A DNA stretch of 64,000 nucleotides from Reticulitermes speratus (GCA_021186555.1 JAJKFL010000002.1:11851001-11915000), one strand, 5' to 3'; counted from the stretch's first letter, positions 1 through 12,664 are shown. Notes: a model not told the origin generated them from the sequence alone. Translations and numbers: made by a program.

Positions 1-345
1 ATCGTCAAAAACTTTAAACTATATTCTGAAAATTTATCTATTCCGAAAATATAAGTTTCGACAGTGCATAAAAACACAAGACCAAGCAAAGGAATAGATC
101 GTTGTGTTTAGCCGCAGAGTTCGAATATTTTAAAGGCATAACTCTATGTGTCTGCATCGTAAATTTACAGTAAGCGAATTTTTATTTTATAGATCAGCAG
201 TGAGCAAAGTCATATTACACTAATGTTTTGCTGGATATTTTCTACCTTTTGAAGTAAGTTACACTGGGTCCATCTCAAGAGATGTAATTAATAAACACTC
301 TTCAGGCAATATACAATATCCAACACTATTGGTATATGCCTTTTC
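1..345. other. No recognised feature
   Basis: AT-rich sequence with no supported gene or repeat; it ends where the SINE-A target-site duplication begins at 346. Confidence 0.4.
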
Positions 346-689
346 TTACCAGATGTAATGGGGGGCGCGCGGTGGCGTAGTTGGTTGAGGCACTACGCTA
401 CAAACCGGAACGTCGCGGGTTTGATACCCGATGGTGTCATTGGAATTAGTTCCTTGACATAATCGTTTCGGTCGCACTATGGCCCTGGGTCGACTCAGCC
501 TCTAACAGAAATGAGTACCAGGAATCTTTCCTGGGGGGTAAAGGCGGCCGGTGCGTAGGGCTGAAAACCTTACCACCTTCTTGTGCCGATTGTCTACAAA
601 TCTGGGAGCCTCAACCTCCTGGACCCCTCAGGGCCTGTCTAGGCCTGTAATGGGGTTGCTTTACCTTTACCTTTACCAGATGCAATGGG
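346..689 (+). mobile_element. SINE-A, tRNA-derived, full length, with TSD
   Basis: The head is tRNA-like. An A-box-like stretch (TGGCGTAGTTGG) lies near 372 and a B-box-like stretch (GGGTTTGATACCC) near 417-430, so an internal RNA polymerase III promoter is expected from the SINE class. A conserved body follows (TGGCCCTGGGTCGACTCAGC, then GGTAAAGGCGGCCGGTGCG), and the element ends in short TTTACC repeats. A 17-base direct repeat (TTACCAGATGTAATGGG, one mismatch) flanks it at 346-362 and 673-689; its first few bases overlap the tail. Two more copies of the family are at 32985 and 41383. It encodes no protein and would depend on a LINE reverse transcriptase; the partner cannot be identified from sequence alone. 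Confidence 0.88.
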
Positions 690-2087
690 TGTCAGAACTG
701 GTAAAAATAAGAAACTCTCACAGTTTGGCAGCACCGTTTGATTAATTCATATTATATTATTCCATGACATTTAATGTCACCGCATAAATGCAGCTTGCTT
801 TCCACGATTTTTTCGTGCTCATTAGCGGGCATAATCAGTGAAACCGTTATTACGTGCCTCAAGGGTTACAATGCACGAAAGTGGATCACAGGGAAGTAAC
901 TAATGTGGCCAAATCTGATGCTGATAAATGCAAGTACTTTGTGTTGACATTTCATCAGGTCTTATGCCAGTTATTATTAAACAGAAAGTTAGCCAATCAA
1001 AAAGTACAACAGCTGGTAGACCAAGCCTACTTCAGATACTGACCAGTCAACATGAAGACTGTTCACACATGTGAAGTCAACGTTATTTTTAAAGGCTAAT
1101 AAATATGTCCTACACTTGTGATTAGATGCGACACGGCAGTTTACTTTAAATAATTTTACACTTCCACAAATTTTTCCTTAGACATTTATTTTAATGTTAT
1201 CCTCCCATCTACGACACTGTCACCAAAGTGGCCTCTTCCCTTGTAGTCTTGCGATAAATATTTTTGTGCGTATTTCTCGTTTCACCAAGTCTACCCACGT
1301 ATCCTGTTCGTCTCAGTGATCTGGATTTAATGGCCCTAGGAATGACCCTACAGGAAACAACGTAATTTTTTGGGGGCTCCTCTCTATGCAACTTCCTCAT
1401 CTTTCCAAGACTAAATACTACTTCAACAATAATTAAAGCCAAAATAACACTAAAGTTCTAAGGTTTTATTATCTCCCAAAACTCCCCACTGTAGCCCATA
1501 GGGTGCTCTCACAGACGGGAAAATAAAAAATGCTTACAGCAGGTGTCTACAGGTCGCCATGTCGACTAAATTTTGTATGGTGGCATTTAATAACTGTGGG
1601 TCGTATACATAAAACTTGCTTCACGTCACCCTTCTGGGGCATAGAATCCTGAGGTGGATGACAGATTTTTTAAAAAATTGTGCACCCCTGGCTAACAGCT
1701 TACCAGACACGCAGAAGTTGTAGGGCAAGCAGCGACTACGTCACGCTTCTACCTTCCTTACCAATCAATTAAACACGTCACGGCTAATTTATTCTGTATG
1801 GTTTATTTAAAAGCGTTTTCAGTAGCTTATACCATGTGGCGTCGAAAGGCAGGATGCTCAGTGAACATCAAATTGTATCTGATTTTGAACAAGAGGTAAT
1901 GGTATAATTTGAAGTGCTGCCAGGGAATTTGCCTAGAATGTCTGAATAAAGCTGTGAAAATCAACGTCAAGATAAGTGGTGTCTTGGAGGAGATTCGAAG
2001 CCGTCACTACCGAATATAAAGCCAGAAGCGGTACAGTTTCAAACAGTCTGTTCGGTCACATGAGCATTAAGAATACTGATCAATGGG
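690..2087. other. No recognised gene
   Basis: AT-rich non-coding sequence holding only short chance ORFs. I see no repeat family shared with the rest of the window. Confidence 0.4.
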
Positions 2088-2334
2088 ACACGTCGAAATT
2101 TTGATTTCAGGCTTCCGCCGCGATGTTGATGTAATTGTGGTCTTTTGGGTAATTACACGGCGTCGTGTGGTAATTATTACCGACGTTTCGGGACAACGTG
2201 TCGGTCCCATCTTCATGGGTCAAGATTCTGACCCATGAAGATGGGACCGACACGTTGTCCCGAAACGTCGGTAAATAATTACCACACGACGCCGTGTAAT
2301 TACCCAAAAGACCACAGATTACACGTCGAAATTT
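2088..2334. mobile_element. Foldback element (family F) with 14-bp TSD
   Basis: A 14-base direct repeat (ACACGTCGAAATTT) at 2088-2101 and 2321-2334 encloses 219 bp. Inside are almost perfect inverted arms, 2138-2222 and 2229-2314, separated by only 6 bases and differing by one base of length. Each arm holds the family core: an ACCGACGTTTCGG segment next to GGTCCCATCTTCA. On the right arm, plus strand, this reads GAAGATGGGAC, a loop, GTCCCGAAACGTCGG, which resembles a hammerhead ribozyme core. The leading segment TTTCAGGCTTCCGCCGCGA (2104-2122) recurs at 13880, 15590 and, inverted, near 50930. I infer a short non-autonomous retroelement, possibly Penelope-related. Confidence 0.75.
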
Positions 2335-2459
2335 AACACTTAATGGCATTGAAATTTAACTATATTTTGGATTTAGTCCTGGGATTTTAAAACTCTTCAT
2401 GTCGATGTTTTCATCAAGACATTTTTCTTCACATTATCATTATGTAACATAAATTCAGA

Positions 2460-2632
2460 TTTCATCACGCTGCAGATTAAGTATACGTTCTTCTGGGATA
2501 TAATGCCGGGTCACTAAATAATGTCTACCGACGTTTCGAGACCACTACTTTGTCTCGTAATTTCGTAAACCAATTACGAACTAACGCAGTGTTATATCGC
2601 AAAAGAACAGATACCTCAGATAAACAGCTTCA
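2460..2632. mobile_element. Diverged family F foldback element
   Basis: Imperfect inverted ends are visible: GTTCTTCTGGGATATAATGC at about 2488-2507 and its complement-like GTTATATCGCAAAAGAAC near 2591. Between them lies CTACCGACGTTTCGAGACC, the same ACGTTTCG core as the 2.1 kb element, with a GAGAC/GTCTC helix. Decay is heavier and no TSD was found. Confidence 0.5.
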
Positions 2633-3654
2633 GAAACCTAAAAACTCCCATGCTGCGTATTACTTACGTAGACGGTTAAAAGATGGCAGGGCGGCTTAAT
2701 TTTGCTTATAATACTACACATCGAAGTTACAGAATAAATCAAGGTCAGGTTCAAAGTGATATATCTAGTTCATGGGACGGGAAATCTTGTATTGCTCCCC
2801 TAAAATTAAAGGCTGTTAGTCGTTGAGAAAAAGTGTGAGATTAAATGCAAATAACATGATAGATCAATAAGTGTTATATGTCAGAGAGAGAGAGAGAATA
2901 TGTGAATTTGCAGATATTGTGTAAGCCTAAAGCAACTTTTCCAAGGACTGGCCTTTCGTTTCTTATACGGTATTTGATGTTTATTATGTCATTATGAAAC
3001 CTGAACACACTTTCGTAAACAAACAGATCATTTTTATTTATTTAAGAAAAAAACTACAGTTTCTGCGCAATGCATATGGAAGGACAATAATTAAATAAAA
3101 AAAATTACTTACACATTAGTTTACACCTTACATGAACAGATTAAAATGGACAATTTGCTTCATTAAATACATATACGTTGTATAATTACTGTAACCCACA
3201 ACTTGTGTTCAGAATAGTATCGGGTTCTTCTGCACTATTTGCACACAGCGAAAGAAATTGCCTTGTAATGCGGACGACACGTGAAGTCAGTGCGCAAGTA
3301 GTTTTGATGTACCCGTACATGCCGTCTCGAACGAAAGTGGGGGACCTCTTGCATAGGCAGTCGATAAGGAAATTCTTCCGGTTAATTTTATTTTGGCTTG
3401 TGTCTGTCCAATACAACTCCTAGTTGATATACAGTAGAATTAATAAAATGTGTAATCTAAATCATAAATAAATTTCACCAAAATCCTCTCAGTCCTGTGG
3501 AACTTCATTCAAGAGCCACGGTTTAGGTTGCATTGCTCAGGCTCTAAGACGCTTATTCGTCGTTAACGCGGCTACGAGCCCAATAAGTTTTTAATCCATT
3601 TACTAGAAGGCAAAATTTAAATCTTAAAAATCAGAGAAACTGTTCAAAATACGA

Positions 3655-3860
3655 GACATTTGGTGCTGTATAGAAATACAGGATGTGTGGAGAAGGACGT
3701 GGACTGGACCAATCTGGCTCAGGATACGTACAATTGACGGGCTCTTATGGTGATGAACCTTCGGATTCCATAAAATGCGGGGAATTTCTTGATTATCTGA
3801 GGAACTGTTAGCCTCTCAGGAAGGACTCTGCTCCATGGAGCTACGTACGCTGCATAACAT
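3655..3860 (+). pseudogene. LINE-A 3' end (reverse transcriptase C-terminus plus 3' UTR)
   Basis: A short broken reading frame contains DVDWTNLAQDTYN followed by RALMVMNLRIP. This matches the end of a widespread insect non-LTR retrotransposon polyprotein (family pattern: DWIDLAQD...RALVN.VMNLRVP). A 3' UTR follows (GGGGAATTTCTTGATTA near 3780) and recurs at 54356. The copy is 5'-truncated, as is normal for LINE insertions, and carries an in-frame stop. Other LINE-A pieces are at 21.7, 35.0, 38.2, 43.8, 54.1, 57.6 and 57.9 kb. Confidence 0.7.
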
Positions 3861-4146
3861 ATAGGTGCTTAGCAACCACACCTTTCTTTCGACAAATATT
3901 CAGTATTATGTATATGTAGCAAGATACAAGGGAAACTGCTAGTCTGGGAATTTCCGGAAGTATGTATGTAGCTAATCATGATGTGAACAAAGGAATTTAT
4001 GGAAGATCAGAGCCATGTATGGCGGTGAAAGTTCAAATTGTGGCTTTGTAAATTCTGACACCGTACAATCGTCTGGGTGAATCAAATCGTTTCACAGGAA
4101 TATGCTGCCTTCTTCTTCACGGTTAAAGTTTCTATCACCTAAAAGA

Positions 4147-4424
4147 CTCAGGGCCGGCCCGAGACATAGGGGCACCCCGGGTAGGCTAATAAATTCGTGC
4201 CTCTTCAAACCGATATTATTTAAATTTTTTTCGGCTTAGGATTAGGTTGGCGAAAATTTCCGAGCCCAAATTGTGGATAATTTCCGGAGAAATTCTTTCG
4301 CGTTTAGAAACCCGAGTTTACTAACACCATATTTCCGATTATTCTAGTGATGTCTTAGCACCCCCATATAGGTTGGCACCCCGGGCAGCTGCCCGGCTGG
4401 CCCGCCCCTTAGTCCAGGCCCGAG
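4147..4424. mobile_element. MITE-like element with GC-rich inverted ends
   Basis: The left end begins CAGGGCCGGCCCGAG and the right end reads GGCTGGCCCGCCCCTTAGTC; each also carries GGCACCCCGGG. The ends are partial inverted repeats around an AT-rich centre with no coding capacity. The CAGGG-type terminus suggests a non-autonomous hAT-like element, but I could not find a convincing 8-bp TSD, so the class is uncertain. Confidence 0.4.
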
Positions 4425-4714
4425 AAGAATACATCGAGTCAAGACCTAGAACACTACAATATCATTATAACTCACAAGTCTAAGCAATGTGTGTTCTGTA
4501 TTTTGGTTAGCTTGGCAGCAATAGAGATAGGCCTACAATTGTAATAGAAAAAGGTCGGTAGACGATGGGCAAGTGAACAAGGCCGAAGATGAATTAAAAA
4601 TTGCAAAGCATGCATTTGAAAAATACATTTATTCCAAATCAGAGCGCAACATTCAATCATTTTTAGGTATTCACTGTACAAAGTGTTTTACAGTGAACGC
4701 TATTTTACGTATTC

Positions 4715-4766
4715 AAATTCACTGCATGTTTCGGCACGATCGCACCATCCTCAGCTGAAACATAAT
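4715..4766 (-). ncRNA. Hammerhead-like motif, degenerate
   Basis: On the minus strand CTGAGGA (4754-4748) is followed by a T, a GGTGC/GTGCC helix with a GATC loop, and GAAACATG (4732-4725). The outer helix is TTCA with TGAA. The cleavage triplet would be GCA rather than GTA or GTC, so this copy is probably inactive. Confidence 0.4.
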
Positions 4767-4769
4767 TTG

Positions 4770-6190
4770 AACAAACGCAATATGGCAATTATTCCAAATT
4801 GAGATTAAATTAATTGTTTAGATTAAATTCAATTTAAGTCACATCAGACTAATATAGCCTCAAATTTATGTGAAAATAAATCTGAACTACAAAATTTAAA
4901 TAACGGCTCATTGCACGAAGTCTAAACACTTGCAAAGGTAATCATCACTCAGCTAATCAACACATCCCCACTTGCATGCATCCGAAGTTTCACTGTTGTG
5001 TTCATGTGATTCGGCACAAAAGCTAACATATTAATTTACAACATACAGCTGGTGTAGGCTAACACCTGCAGTTCGGGATGCAGCTTTGCTGCCCTGGAAG
5101 CTGGAGAAATGCATGGGAAACAGAGCTGCAGGACAACTTCGATGCTGTGTACATTTCATAAACTACAAGCAAGACAATATATGTCTCTCTTAAGTGTATA
5201 CTTGTATAGTTCTAAGTAGTTTTGTGGTCAGTATGTTATTGTATGCAATAACTAAAGGGCAATATCACGCAACACAAAACCACTGTTATTTGAACACTTA
5301 TATTTGCGATAAGCTCGGCATACATAATACACTCGATCTGTAGGTTTGAGTTCAATTTCCGAGATCTGACACGTACGTGCCATATGCACGTAACTCATTA
5401 CAGCTAAATACTGTGCTATACTGATGTCTTAATGACTCTGAACATCGATTTTTTATCACTATTTTCTTTTTTGTTAGCGGCCAATAAAGTATGTAGCTAC
5501 TAGCTGTTCTATTTGTATTTGCCAGTGACGTAATCTTCCTTGTGCAGGTGTTCTCTCTCTTAGATGTCCCAGGTACAGAACTTAAGACTCAAGGGGGGGG
5601 GGGCAAGGGAGGGAGATGCCTTAAGGGTCTGTCCATTGCAATGCTATTCCCCCTTGTAAAGAAAGTATACAAACGGAAGACCACAGTATTTCTACTAACC
5701 ATTCCACAAAACTAGGTTACATTTTTAAACTGACCATAATTCTTTTTCAGCTTTAACGGACTACGGGCCCAAATATTTCCTGTTACTTGCAGGCAACTCG
5801 TACCAACGTTGTGTGTCAGAAATTGTTAAAATTCCTAAATAGTACGTGTTACAAATTATATATTCTTATACTTTTTTTTAATTTTGTACTATTATTCTAA
5901 TCATAATATTCGTCTTAAACAACTTACTATTGGAACTCATTTGCTGATAAAATTTACCAACTGTTGAAATTGGAAAACTTTTCTTCTACGTTTACCAGCC
6001 ACAGCAGTTTTCATTAGACAGAAGTGTTGTGTATTAAAGCCACAGTTTTAGAATTAGTAGCCAGTAACTCTGACACAAATTGCAGCTTTTCCACTTACTC
6101 TTGAAAGCGATTGGCAGAAAACAGGAACGATACTTAGGCATTATGAACTTTCTTTCAATTCAGAATTAAATTTATAACAATTGATATTCT
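4770..6190. other. No recognised gene
   Basis: AT-rich sequence. The only oddity is a run of G near 5594-5602. No ORF here has support. Confidence 0.35.
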
Positions 6191-6194
6191 AAAC

Positions 6195-6480
6195 TTTGGA
6201 GAGATATCCGTGGATAGGGGTCTGTTCATGGTAAGGTATCCCTGCCTTAGTTCAGGGGACTCCTCAACGCGGATTCCCGGGCTCAAATCTACGGAATTTT
6301 ATGTGTAATTTGTAGTGGACAAGTGGAAATGGGACAGCTTTGACGCCGTACCATAGCTTAGGTGGTTAGTCGCCGGGATCTCAACGCGGAAACTCGAGTT
6401 CAATGGAAGGGTATTGCACGTGAGAATTCTGGCGGAGAAAGTGGCAGAGGAGCAATGCTTTTGCCCAAGTACTTTAGTTC
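6195..6480 (+). repeat. Two tRNA-like SINE heads in tandem
   Basis: The stretches around 6228-6290 and 6350-6410 each contain CTCAACGCGG, preceded by an A-box-like segment and followed by a B-box-like one (GGGCTCAAATC; CGAGTTCAATGG). The spacing suits tRNA-derived SINE heads. Neither folds into an obvious intact tRNA, so these are called repeat, not tRNA genes. Confidence 0.4.
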
Positions 6481-6634
6481 TTCCCTGTCAGTATTATTCC
6501 GCTAATGCTTCATAATCATATTCATCCATCTGCTATCGACACGACATAATCTTGGTACTGACAACGTCAGGAAATAAACAGCAAAAAATAAACAGCAAAA
6601 CTTCTAAGTATACAGGTCAATAAAACATGTCAAA

Positions 6635-6715
6635 ACAGACCCAAGTCCCAAAACGGATTCGAACCCGCCACTCCCTACCCGACAACTCCAAAAAGTAATT
6701 GTCTTACGACTGTGC
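6635..6715 (-). repeat. tRNA-like SINE head, minus strand
   Basis: Read on the minus strand it contains GCGGGTTCGAATCCG, a good RNA polymerase III B box, with an A-box-like GTCGTAAGACAATT upstream. The body is not recognisable. Confidence 0.4.
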
Positions 6716-8895
6716 TTTGATACATTTTAGAATTTTATTCTAAAATATTTTCTTGGTGGTTCTTACTCGTATTTAAAGAAACAACCTGTAAAACATTTTT
6801 ATGATATTTATTCTACTTTGGCTTTTACCGTTGACAGATGGCGGGGTATGAGTCTTTCACTGACTTCAAACACCAGACGAATTAGAAACAGAAGGACTGG
6901 CAATTCTAAGTGACATATCCCACTGACAGTATCGGAGGCATTACAATAAGCTGACTGGGTTAATGAAGAACAGCAAGTGGACAAAAAGAATGACATTCCA
7001 AATTTCATTGTATGAATTAAATCTGATAACACTGTTATTATGTGAAACTCCCGGCGTTAAACACTGGTTTTGAAATGGTACCCTGTGAAACATTGTGTAG
7101 GAACTCTTATGTCTTTGGTTAACTTCAGTAGGCCTACTCGAATTGTAGCATAGACTCTACACGTTTGCGGAACAACAGGAAGAGGAAATTGTTTATTTAT
7201 AAAACATATGTATCCGACCCCTCCTGATCCAGCATCCACAACCGTTTTAGCCAACATGGATATAAACGGAGTAGAACTCCCGAACAATTCAAACATATAC
7301 TATCAACGTTGCATTAAAATTGTTTTCTCTTTCCGCTCGCACATTTGAAAGTTTGAGGAATTCCACCCCATTTCTTAACACGCCTGTCTTCGCGTCTTTC
7401 CATCTATAAACCTTGCGTTGCTTTGATAAAATGCGATGGTCTACAATGATCACTAGTTAAATACATATAGACAAAACATGACTTGGGTCAGTATCGGCCA
7501 ATTAGCGAAATATTTACCTCGTTACATTTTTACTTAACATGAAAAGTTTTGACAGCATCGATTAGGAAGTTTAACGCATGTACCGGGCTCAAAATCTTAT
7601 TTCCAGCATCTCCTTTGTCCAACTCTTTACTATTCAATTATAGGTTTGTCATTCCGTGTCAGCTTCTACCACTTGTTTGCATCATTCTATCTACACGTTT
7701 TTACCATCTTTTCTAACACGTAATAATTTTATTTTCAGTCTGCTCTTTTGTTGTTTTATACAGATTCAAGTTTCGTAGTGATGAGCCTCACGCTCCGGCC
7801 ACTTTCCTATACCCACCGAATACGGGAGTGGATGGGACCAGAAACCGGCTTCGACGTGATAGTCAAGACATGCATAGAATGATTAATCGGCTGTTGATTT
7901 CATCGCATTACTTAGCAGAAACAACTGTTGATGTGACGTCAGAGATAATTTGTAGCAAAGGCGGTGAGGTAACGCGGCGAACGTCTAATGGAGAGGTTAT
8001 TCATAGGTCTTTCTTTTAAAGCAACGTTATAATTTATGACGTATTGTTAGGCCCCACGTTTCTATATCATCTTTATTGTTGGCGACTTAAGGATAATTAA
8101 GAGTGTGTTTTGTGAACGGTTAGTAGTTTCACAAAGGGCTCGCAATGTCGCAAGACAGGAAGCAAAAGCTGCAGTTGGGGTTTCTTTTTGCGGAAGTTCC
8201 CTTTTTTGTGTTGCCCACCGCTGCTACTCAAGTTATGGCTTGGTGTTTTTGAGAATACTGTTTTTTTTACTTAAAAATATCAAATCACCTGCCTCAGGTC
8301 TTATTACTCTCCCTTTCATTTTTCAGGGTGATTCTCATTCCCTTTGCACCCTCCCCCCCAAAAAAGAGGAAGTAACTTTTTTTCAGATAAAATGAAGCAA
8401 GGGGCGGGAGACACGGCTGGACCTTGGACACTGGCTCTGAATCATGTCTCGAGTGGAATCTTTCATGTACGAAGGTTAAGATGGATTCTGATGGAGGAAG
8501 TCTGGCCTTTCAACACTCTCGAGGGGGCATAGTACAAGAGGAAGTTGCTAGATGAGAAGAACAGTTTAAATGAATGAGAAAGAACACAAGATGTTCCACA
8601 TAAACTTTAACAATAATGGTTTCTCTTCCATCCGTCTACCCCTCCATTTATTCTTCATTCCTTGTTCCTTTTCTCGTTTCTCTCCTTTTTTCGTCCTTCC
8701 TTACTTACTTCATCTTTTATTACTTCTTCTGTCTTCTCCTTCGTTATTTCTCAGAATCTCTGTTGGCCAGAGAAGTTCCTTGGAACGGTGTCTATTACCA
8801 ACTTCACAAAATTTAAAAAGACCCTCACCGACAAAAGAATTTCTTTCGGTTACATATTCCTGGACCCTCCCCAGTAAACAGCATATTATAAAATA
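6716..8895. other. No recognised gene
   Basis: Several ORFs of 60-124 codons occur (for example 7828-8019, 8105-8395 and 8570-8944), but they lack family motifs, splice context or low-complexity signatures. The stretch near 8610-8760 is pyrimidine-rich on the plus strand, which by itself opens reading frames. Confidence 0.35.
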
Positions 8896-8898
8896 TAA

Positions 8899-9046
8899 TA
8901 AAGGTAAAGGTAAAATTGTCCCTTTGCACGCCACGAAGACATAGGGGGGACTGGTGGTCCAATCATTCTTAACCTCGGCACTAGATGGAGGTGCGTGGTC
9001 GGTCTGGAGCAGCAGCCGATTTACCCAAGGGGAAAGAACGCGCGGT
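8899..9046 (-). mobile_element. SINE-B, 5'-truncated copy
   Basis: Shares the SINE-B 3' half: an AAGGTAAAGG tail at 8900, then TTGTCCCTTTGCACGCCA, then CCTCGGCACTAGATGGAGG near 8972. The tRNA-like head is missing, as expected for incomplete reverse transcription. Confidence 0.65.
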
Positions 9047-9055
9047 ATAATATTA

Positions 9056-9083
9056 ATAGTAATAATAATAATAATAATAATAA
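9056..9083. repeat. (AAT)n microsatellite
   Basis: Uninterrupted trinucleotide repeat just after the SINE-B copy. Confidence 0.9.
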
Positions 9084-9363
9084 ACTCAGTTCTCTATTAT
9101 TAATGTTCTGACACAGCAGCCAAGATGCAGTTACAGAGACAGCAAGGAGTAATATGAGATACTACATATAATAAATAACCAAAACATAAACATATCGAAA
9201 AGAGATAAAGATAATTCACAATAGGTAGCAGACAACATGAATAATATTAAAATTGTTAAACGAAAAACGTTAAGAAAATAGTATGTTCAGGAACGCATTT
9301 GTACTTCAGTTCCAGTCTATTGAATCAATTCCATACTAAAATTTCTAACAAGGACACGTAAAC

Positions 9364-9364
<1 letters not shown>

Positions 9365-9395
<31 letters not shown>
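9365..9395. repeat. (AAT)n microsatellite
   Basis: A second pure (AAT)n tract about 300 bp after the first. Confidence 0.9.
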
Positions 9396-9396
<1 letters not shown>

Positions 9397-9519
9397 ACTA
9401 TACCTTTTTTAAATCGAGGAAGACTTAGAATAACATTTCAGAGACTTCTTCATTTAAAGTAAGCAACAAGCCAACAATTCAGTGTACATGGCGTCGTATA
9501 TTAATGTTATTAATGAAAG

Positions 9520-9665
9520 ACAAATTGGAAAGAATGTAGAAAGAAGCGGACCTGCTAAAGAAACTCACGCAATGGAAAGCTCTCAGGATAGTCAGTACTC
9601 CTGCCGAGATTCGAACTAGGTACCTCTCGAATACACTCAAAGTGTTACCGCCCCAGCAGACTTGT
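9520..9665 (-). mobile_element. SINE-E, minus-strand copy
   Basis: On the minus strand it carries a B-box-like GTTCGAATCTCGGCAGG. The plus-strand stretch GCTCTCAGGATAGTCAG (9570 region) and the segment around GGTACCTCTCGAATACAC recur at 54.9-55.1 and 63.4-63.5 kb, which defines a family. Confidence 0.55.
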
Positions 9666-9669
9666 TCGG

Positions 9670-12570
9670 TATTGAGTTTGTTACCTTGGAATAAACGTAG
9701 CTCCCTTTCAAGAAAATTTTAAATTTTAAGGTTAGGACTGTTTTTTGAAGTTTGTTTTATCTGAAAAAAAAGTTTTCTCGGTGGATTTGATGTATAAAAT
9801 TTAGTAATGAAGTTGATAACCCCAACACTTTCCTGTTGAAAGTTCAGAGGGATTTATGCTAGGAGTTTACAATTTTGATATTATTTTTGGATAGGGTAAT
9901 GTTATTTCTCTATGGCCCGATCCTTTGAAGAGTTATGAAGAAGCACATTCCATAATTCGAAATTTTTAGCTAGAAATTTGAGACCGTTCGTCTCGTCATT
10001 AAACTACAGACATCAATATTATAAGCACTAATTCAAATTTTGTGTAACTAATCAATCATATATATACCAACATATGCACTTAACCTTTTATGTGTACATA
10101 TACATTGATTGTAAGCACAAAGCATGGTATGAATAATATCAAATTTGTGTAACTAATTATCAGTGATGTAGCATGTAAATTACCACAAGTTGACACTTCT
10201 ATCTGACACTAAGCTTACCACGCGAATTCGTACGGTTGGCGAAGAGTCACGTCAGTGCATGTGGTGTTTTGAAATTTACAACTTTTAAAACACTTTCAGA
10301 ATGAGACACTTTAATTGAGGTACTGACAACAATAATGCTGCTACAGCGCTATATATCTTGGTGTACTTGGGAAACCGTGAAATTTGTACGAAACCATACG
10401 TTGTTGTATTAAACCTACAACTTTTAATTTTTCAGAACTTAAATTACTTCACGCTCACCGAGAGAGCTTGAACTACTTGTTGGTGCAGTGCGAATATTGC
10501 AACCTTTATAGAGATGAGGCTGCTAATTTTGAACTTACAGCACCCGGAGCGGTATCTGGAACTCATTTCGTTAAACAAAACGCCATCATCAGACGCTTGT
10601 GTTGATGAGTTCATTAATCAAATTAAGTTGCATATGAATGAACTTAATTACTGGGCACTGTGTGATGTCATTATGAAGAATAGAAACAATGAGATATATA
10701 ACATTTGGAAAATTTCATATTATATACATATATATGTGTGTATTTATATATGACTTTGTAATGGTTCCCTTAAAAATCAATTCAGACTCCACCCATTTTT
10801 ATTCTTCACACAATGCGCGATTTATATCTGCAATGAACATGATCCAGTAATAATAGGTGTTATTGGTATCGAAATACAATGTGAAGGAGGGCTGGCTCAC
10901 AAACGTGACATCAACACAATCGCCCTTGTTGTAAGTTCCCAAAGACGACACAAAAAAGAAACAATAAAACGTAACAGGTCTTGTGCTGTGCCCTGACTCT
11001 AGGCGACAAAAAATATCCACTTGTTCTCGAACCTCTTCAAATCATTCCTCTTTTTTTTCCTATTTAGAGCGTGTGTGGCACACTTCCGAAATGGAAATCA
11101 ATCAGGTATTGGGGTCAATACCCTTGTGAAGGGATGAGGGTGCAATATATTCTATTACACCCCTTATAAATTTCTTTTTAACTTCTAAAGTTTATGAAGA
11201 CAATATAAGGGTGGATATTGGTTAACAGGTATAGAAGAGTTAAAAGGGGATTGTAGAAGATAAAAAAGGGGTTACATGGAATCAATAAGAGTATGTTTAT
11301 ATGGCAAGTCAGGTTCGGTCATCCCTAACATACAAACAGACCGACATATATACAAAAGTATATATATTACACAGAGGCGACAAAAAATTAAAACCTGTAG
11401 CCCCTTTTCATTTTATAAAACGATATCTGTGACTGGAATCTAACATGGACATGATTGTAAAGAACAATAAACAAATTGCTACCATATAATACAACTACGC
11501 ATATAAACTAAAAAGGACATAAAAAGAAACACCGTTGCTTCATAAATACAAAACCTGTAGTTTTGTTTGGTTTTGAAAGAGATGTACGAGGGGGTCTCCC
11601 GAATTCACATTGTTCAACCTGTGTCATCTTTCACAAGAAGTATCCAACGCTGGCCTATCCATAGTGCATCTCACTTGTGTTGGTGTAAAAGTAATTCTGT
11701 TGTTGTTGATATTCTGATAGTGTATCTTTATTACAGCTAAATAAGAGTTTCGTGTCTTACTCATATGTTGAAGTCTCCTGAACACACTCTTCTATACAAA
11801 CAATATTGCAGGAGAAGTCTACGACTACATGTAGATATAAAATGTCTGGTAAATAGGAACATTTCATTTTAGTCTTTCTTTGAGAGAGATTAAGAAAACA
11901 CGCAGTAAGAGCAGCAGCTCGAGGCAGCATCTACTGAACGACCAGAAAGATTCGACCTTGTAAGCAGAATAAGGACGATTGTGAAAGAAATCCTAAGGAA
12001 GAGAGTTTGAATTAGGAGAGATGAAGTATAAAACTGAAGGGTAAATTGCATAAACAGGGGCTCCACAATCTGTTTTTCGTTTAACAGTCTTACTGCAATT
12101 ATACAGAGAAGGATGAGCTGGGGCATGTAGCACGCAAGGAGAAATATGAAATGCATAAGGCACATGAAAAGAAGGAGCGTTTCTGAAAGAGATATATAAA
12201 GGAAAATATGATATAAGCTGGACGGTGGAAGAAAAGAGTGTTCAGATTTAGACTGCATTCAACTTCCTGTGGGTAGGTTCTAATTTCCGTTGCAAACAAA
12301 ATGACAAACTTTCATAGACGCAGAAAGTTTAGTTTCTTCACCAAATTAAGTATCTATCAGAGTTTAAAAAACAAAGTGTATTATGGCATTAGGCAGGAGC
12401 AGAGCTTCTTGTCTTCTCGGGAGAATAATGCCTTTAATTTGGAGTCAAAGGGCAAAGCGTCGGAGACATCTTCTGTTTAAATGAAGATGAAAAGAGATAA
12501 AATGTTCGAAAAATTGGACTCCAACTCCAAATTTATAAGGCTGTAGCTTTAGAAGGCTTTGTCACTTTTG
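9670..12570. other. No recognised gene; short direct repeat near 10.0-10.2 kb
   Basis: A motif close to CAAATTTTGTGTAACTAATC occurs at about 10034 and again, one base shorter, at about 10140, around an AT-rich imperfect palindrome. Around 12110-12140 the plus strand encodes a weak GHVAR-like LINE relic that is too short to call. The rest is AT-rich. Confidence 0.3.
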
Positions 12571-12623
12571 GTCGCCGTGAAATCTTCAAGTTTTTAAGTA
12601 TGACTAACAGTATACTTCTAGTG

Positions 12624-12626
<3 letters not shown>

Positions 12627-12664
<38 letters not shown>
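12627..12664. repeat. (AT)n microsatellite
   Basis: A pure TA dinucleotide run of about 38 bases. Confidence 0.95.

Noticed and set aside
8570-8944. 124-codon ORF rich in Phe/Leu/Ser
   Set aside because: Arises from pyrimidine-rich sequence; runs into a SINE-B tail; no domain.
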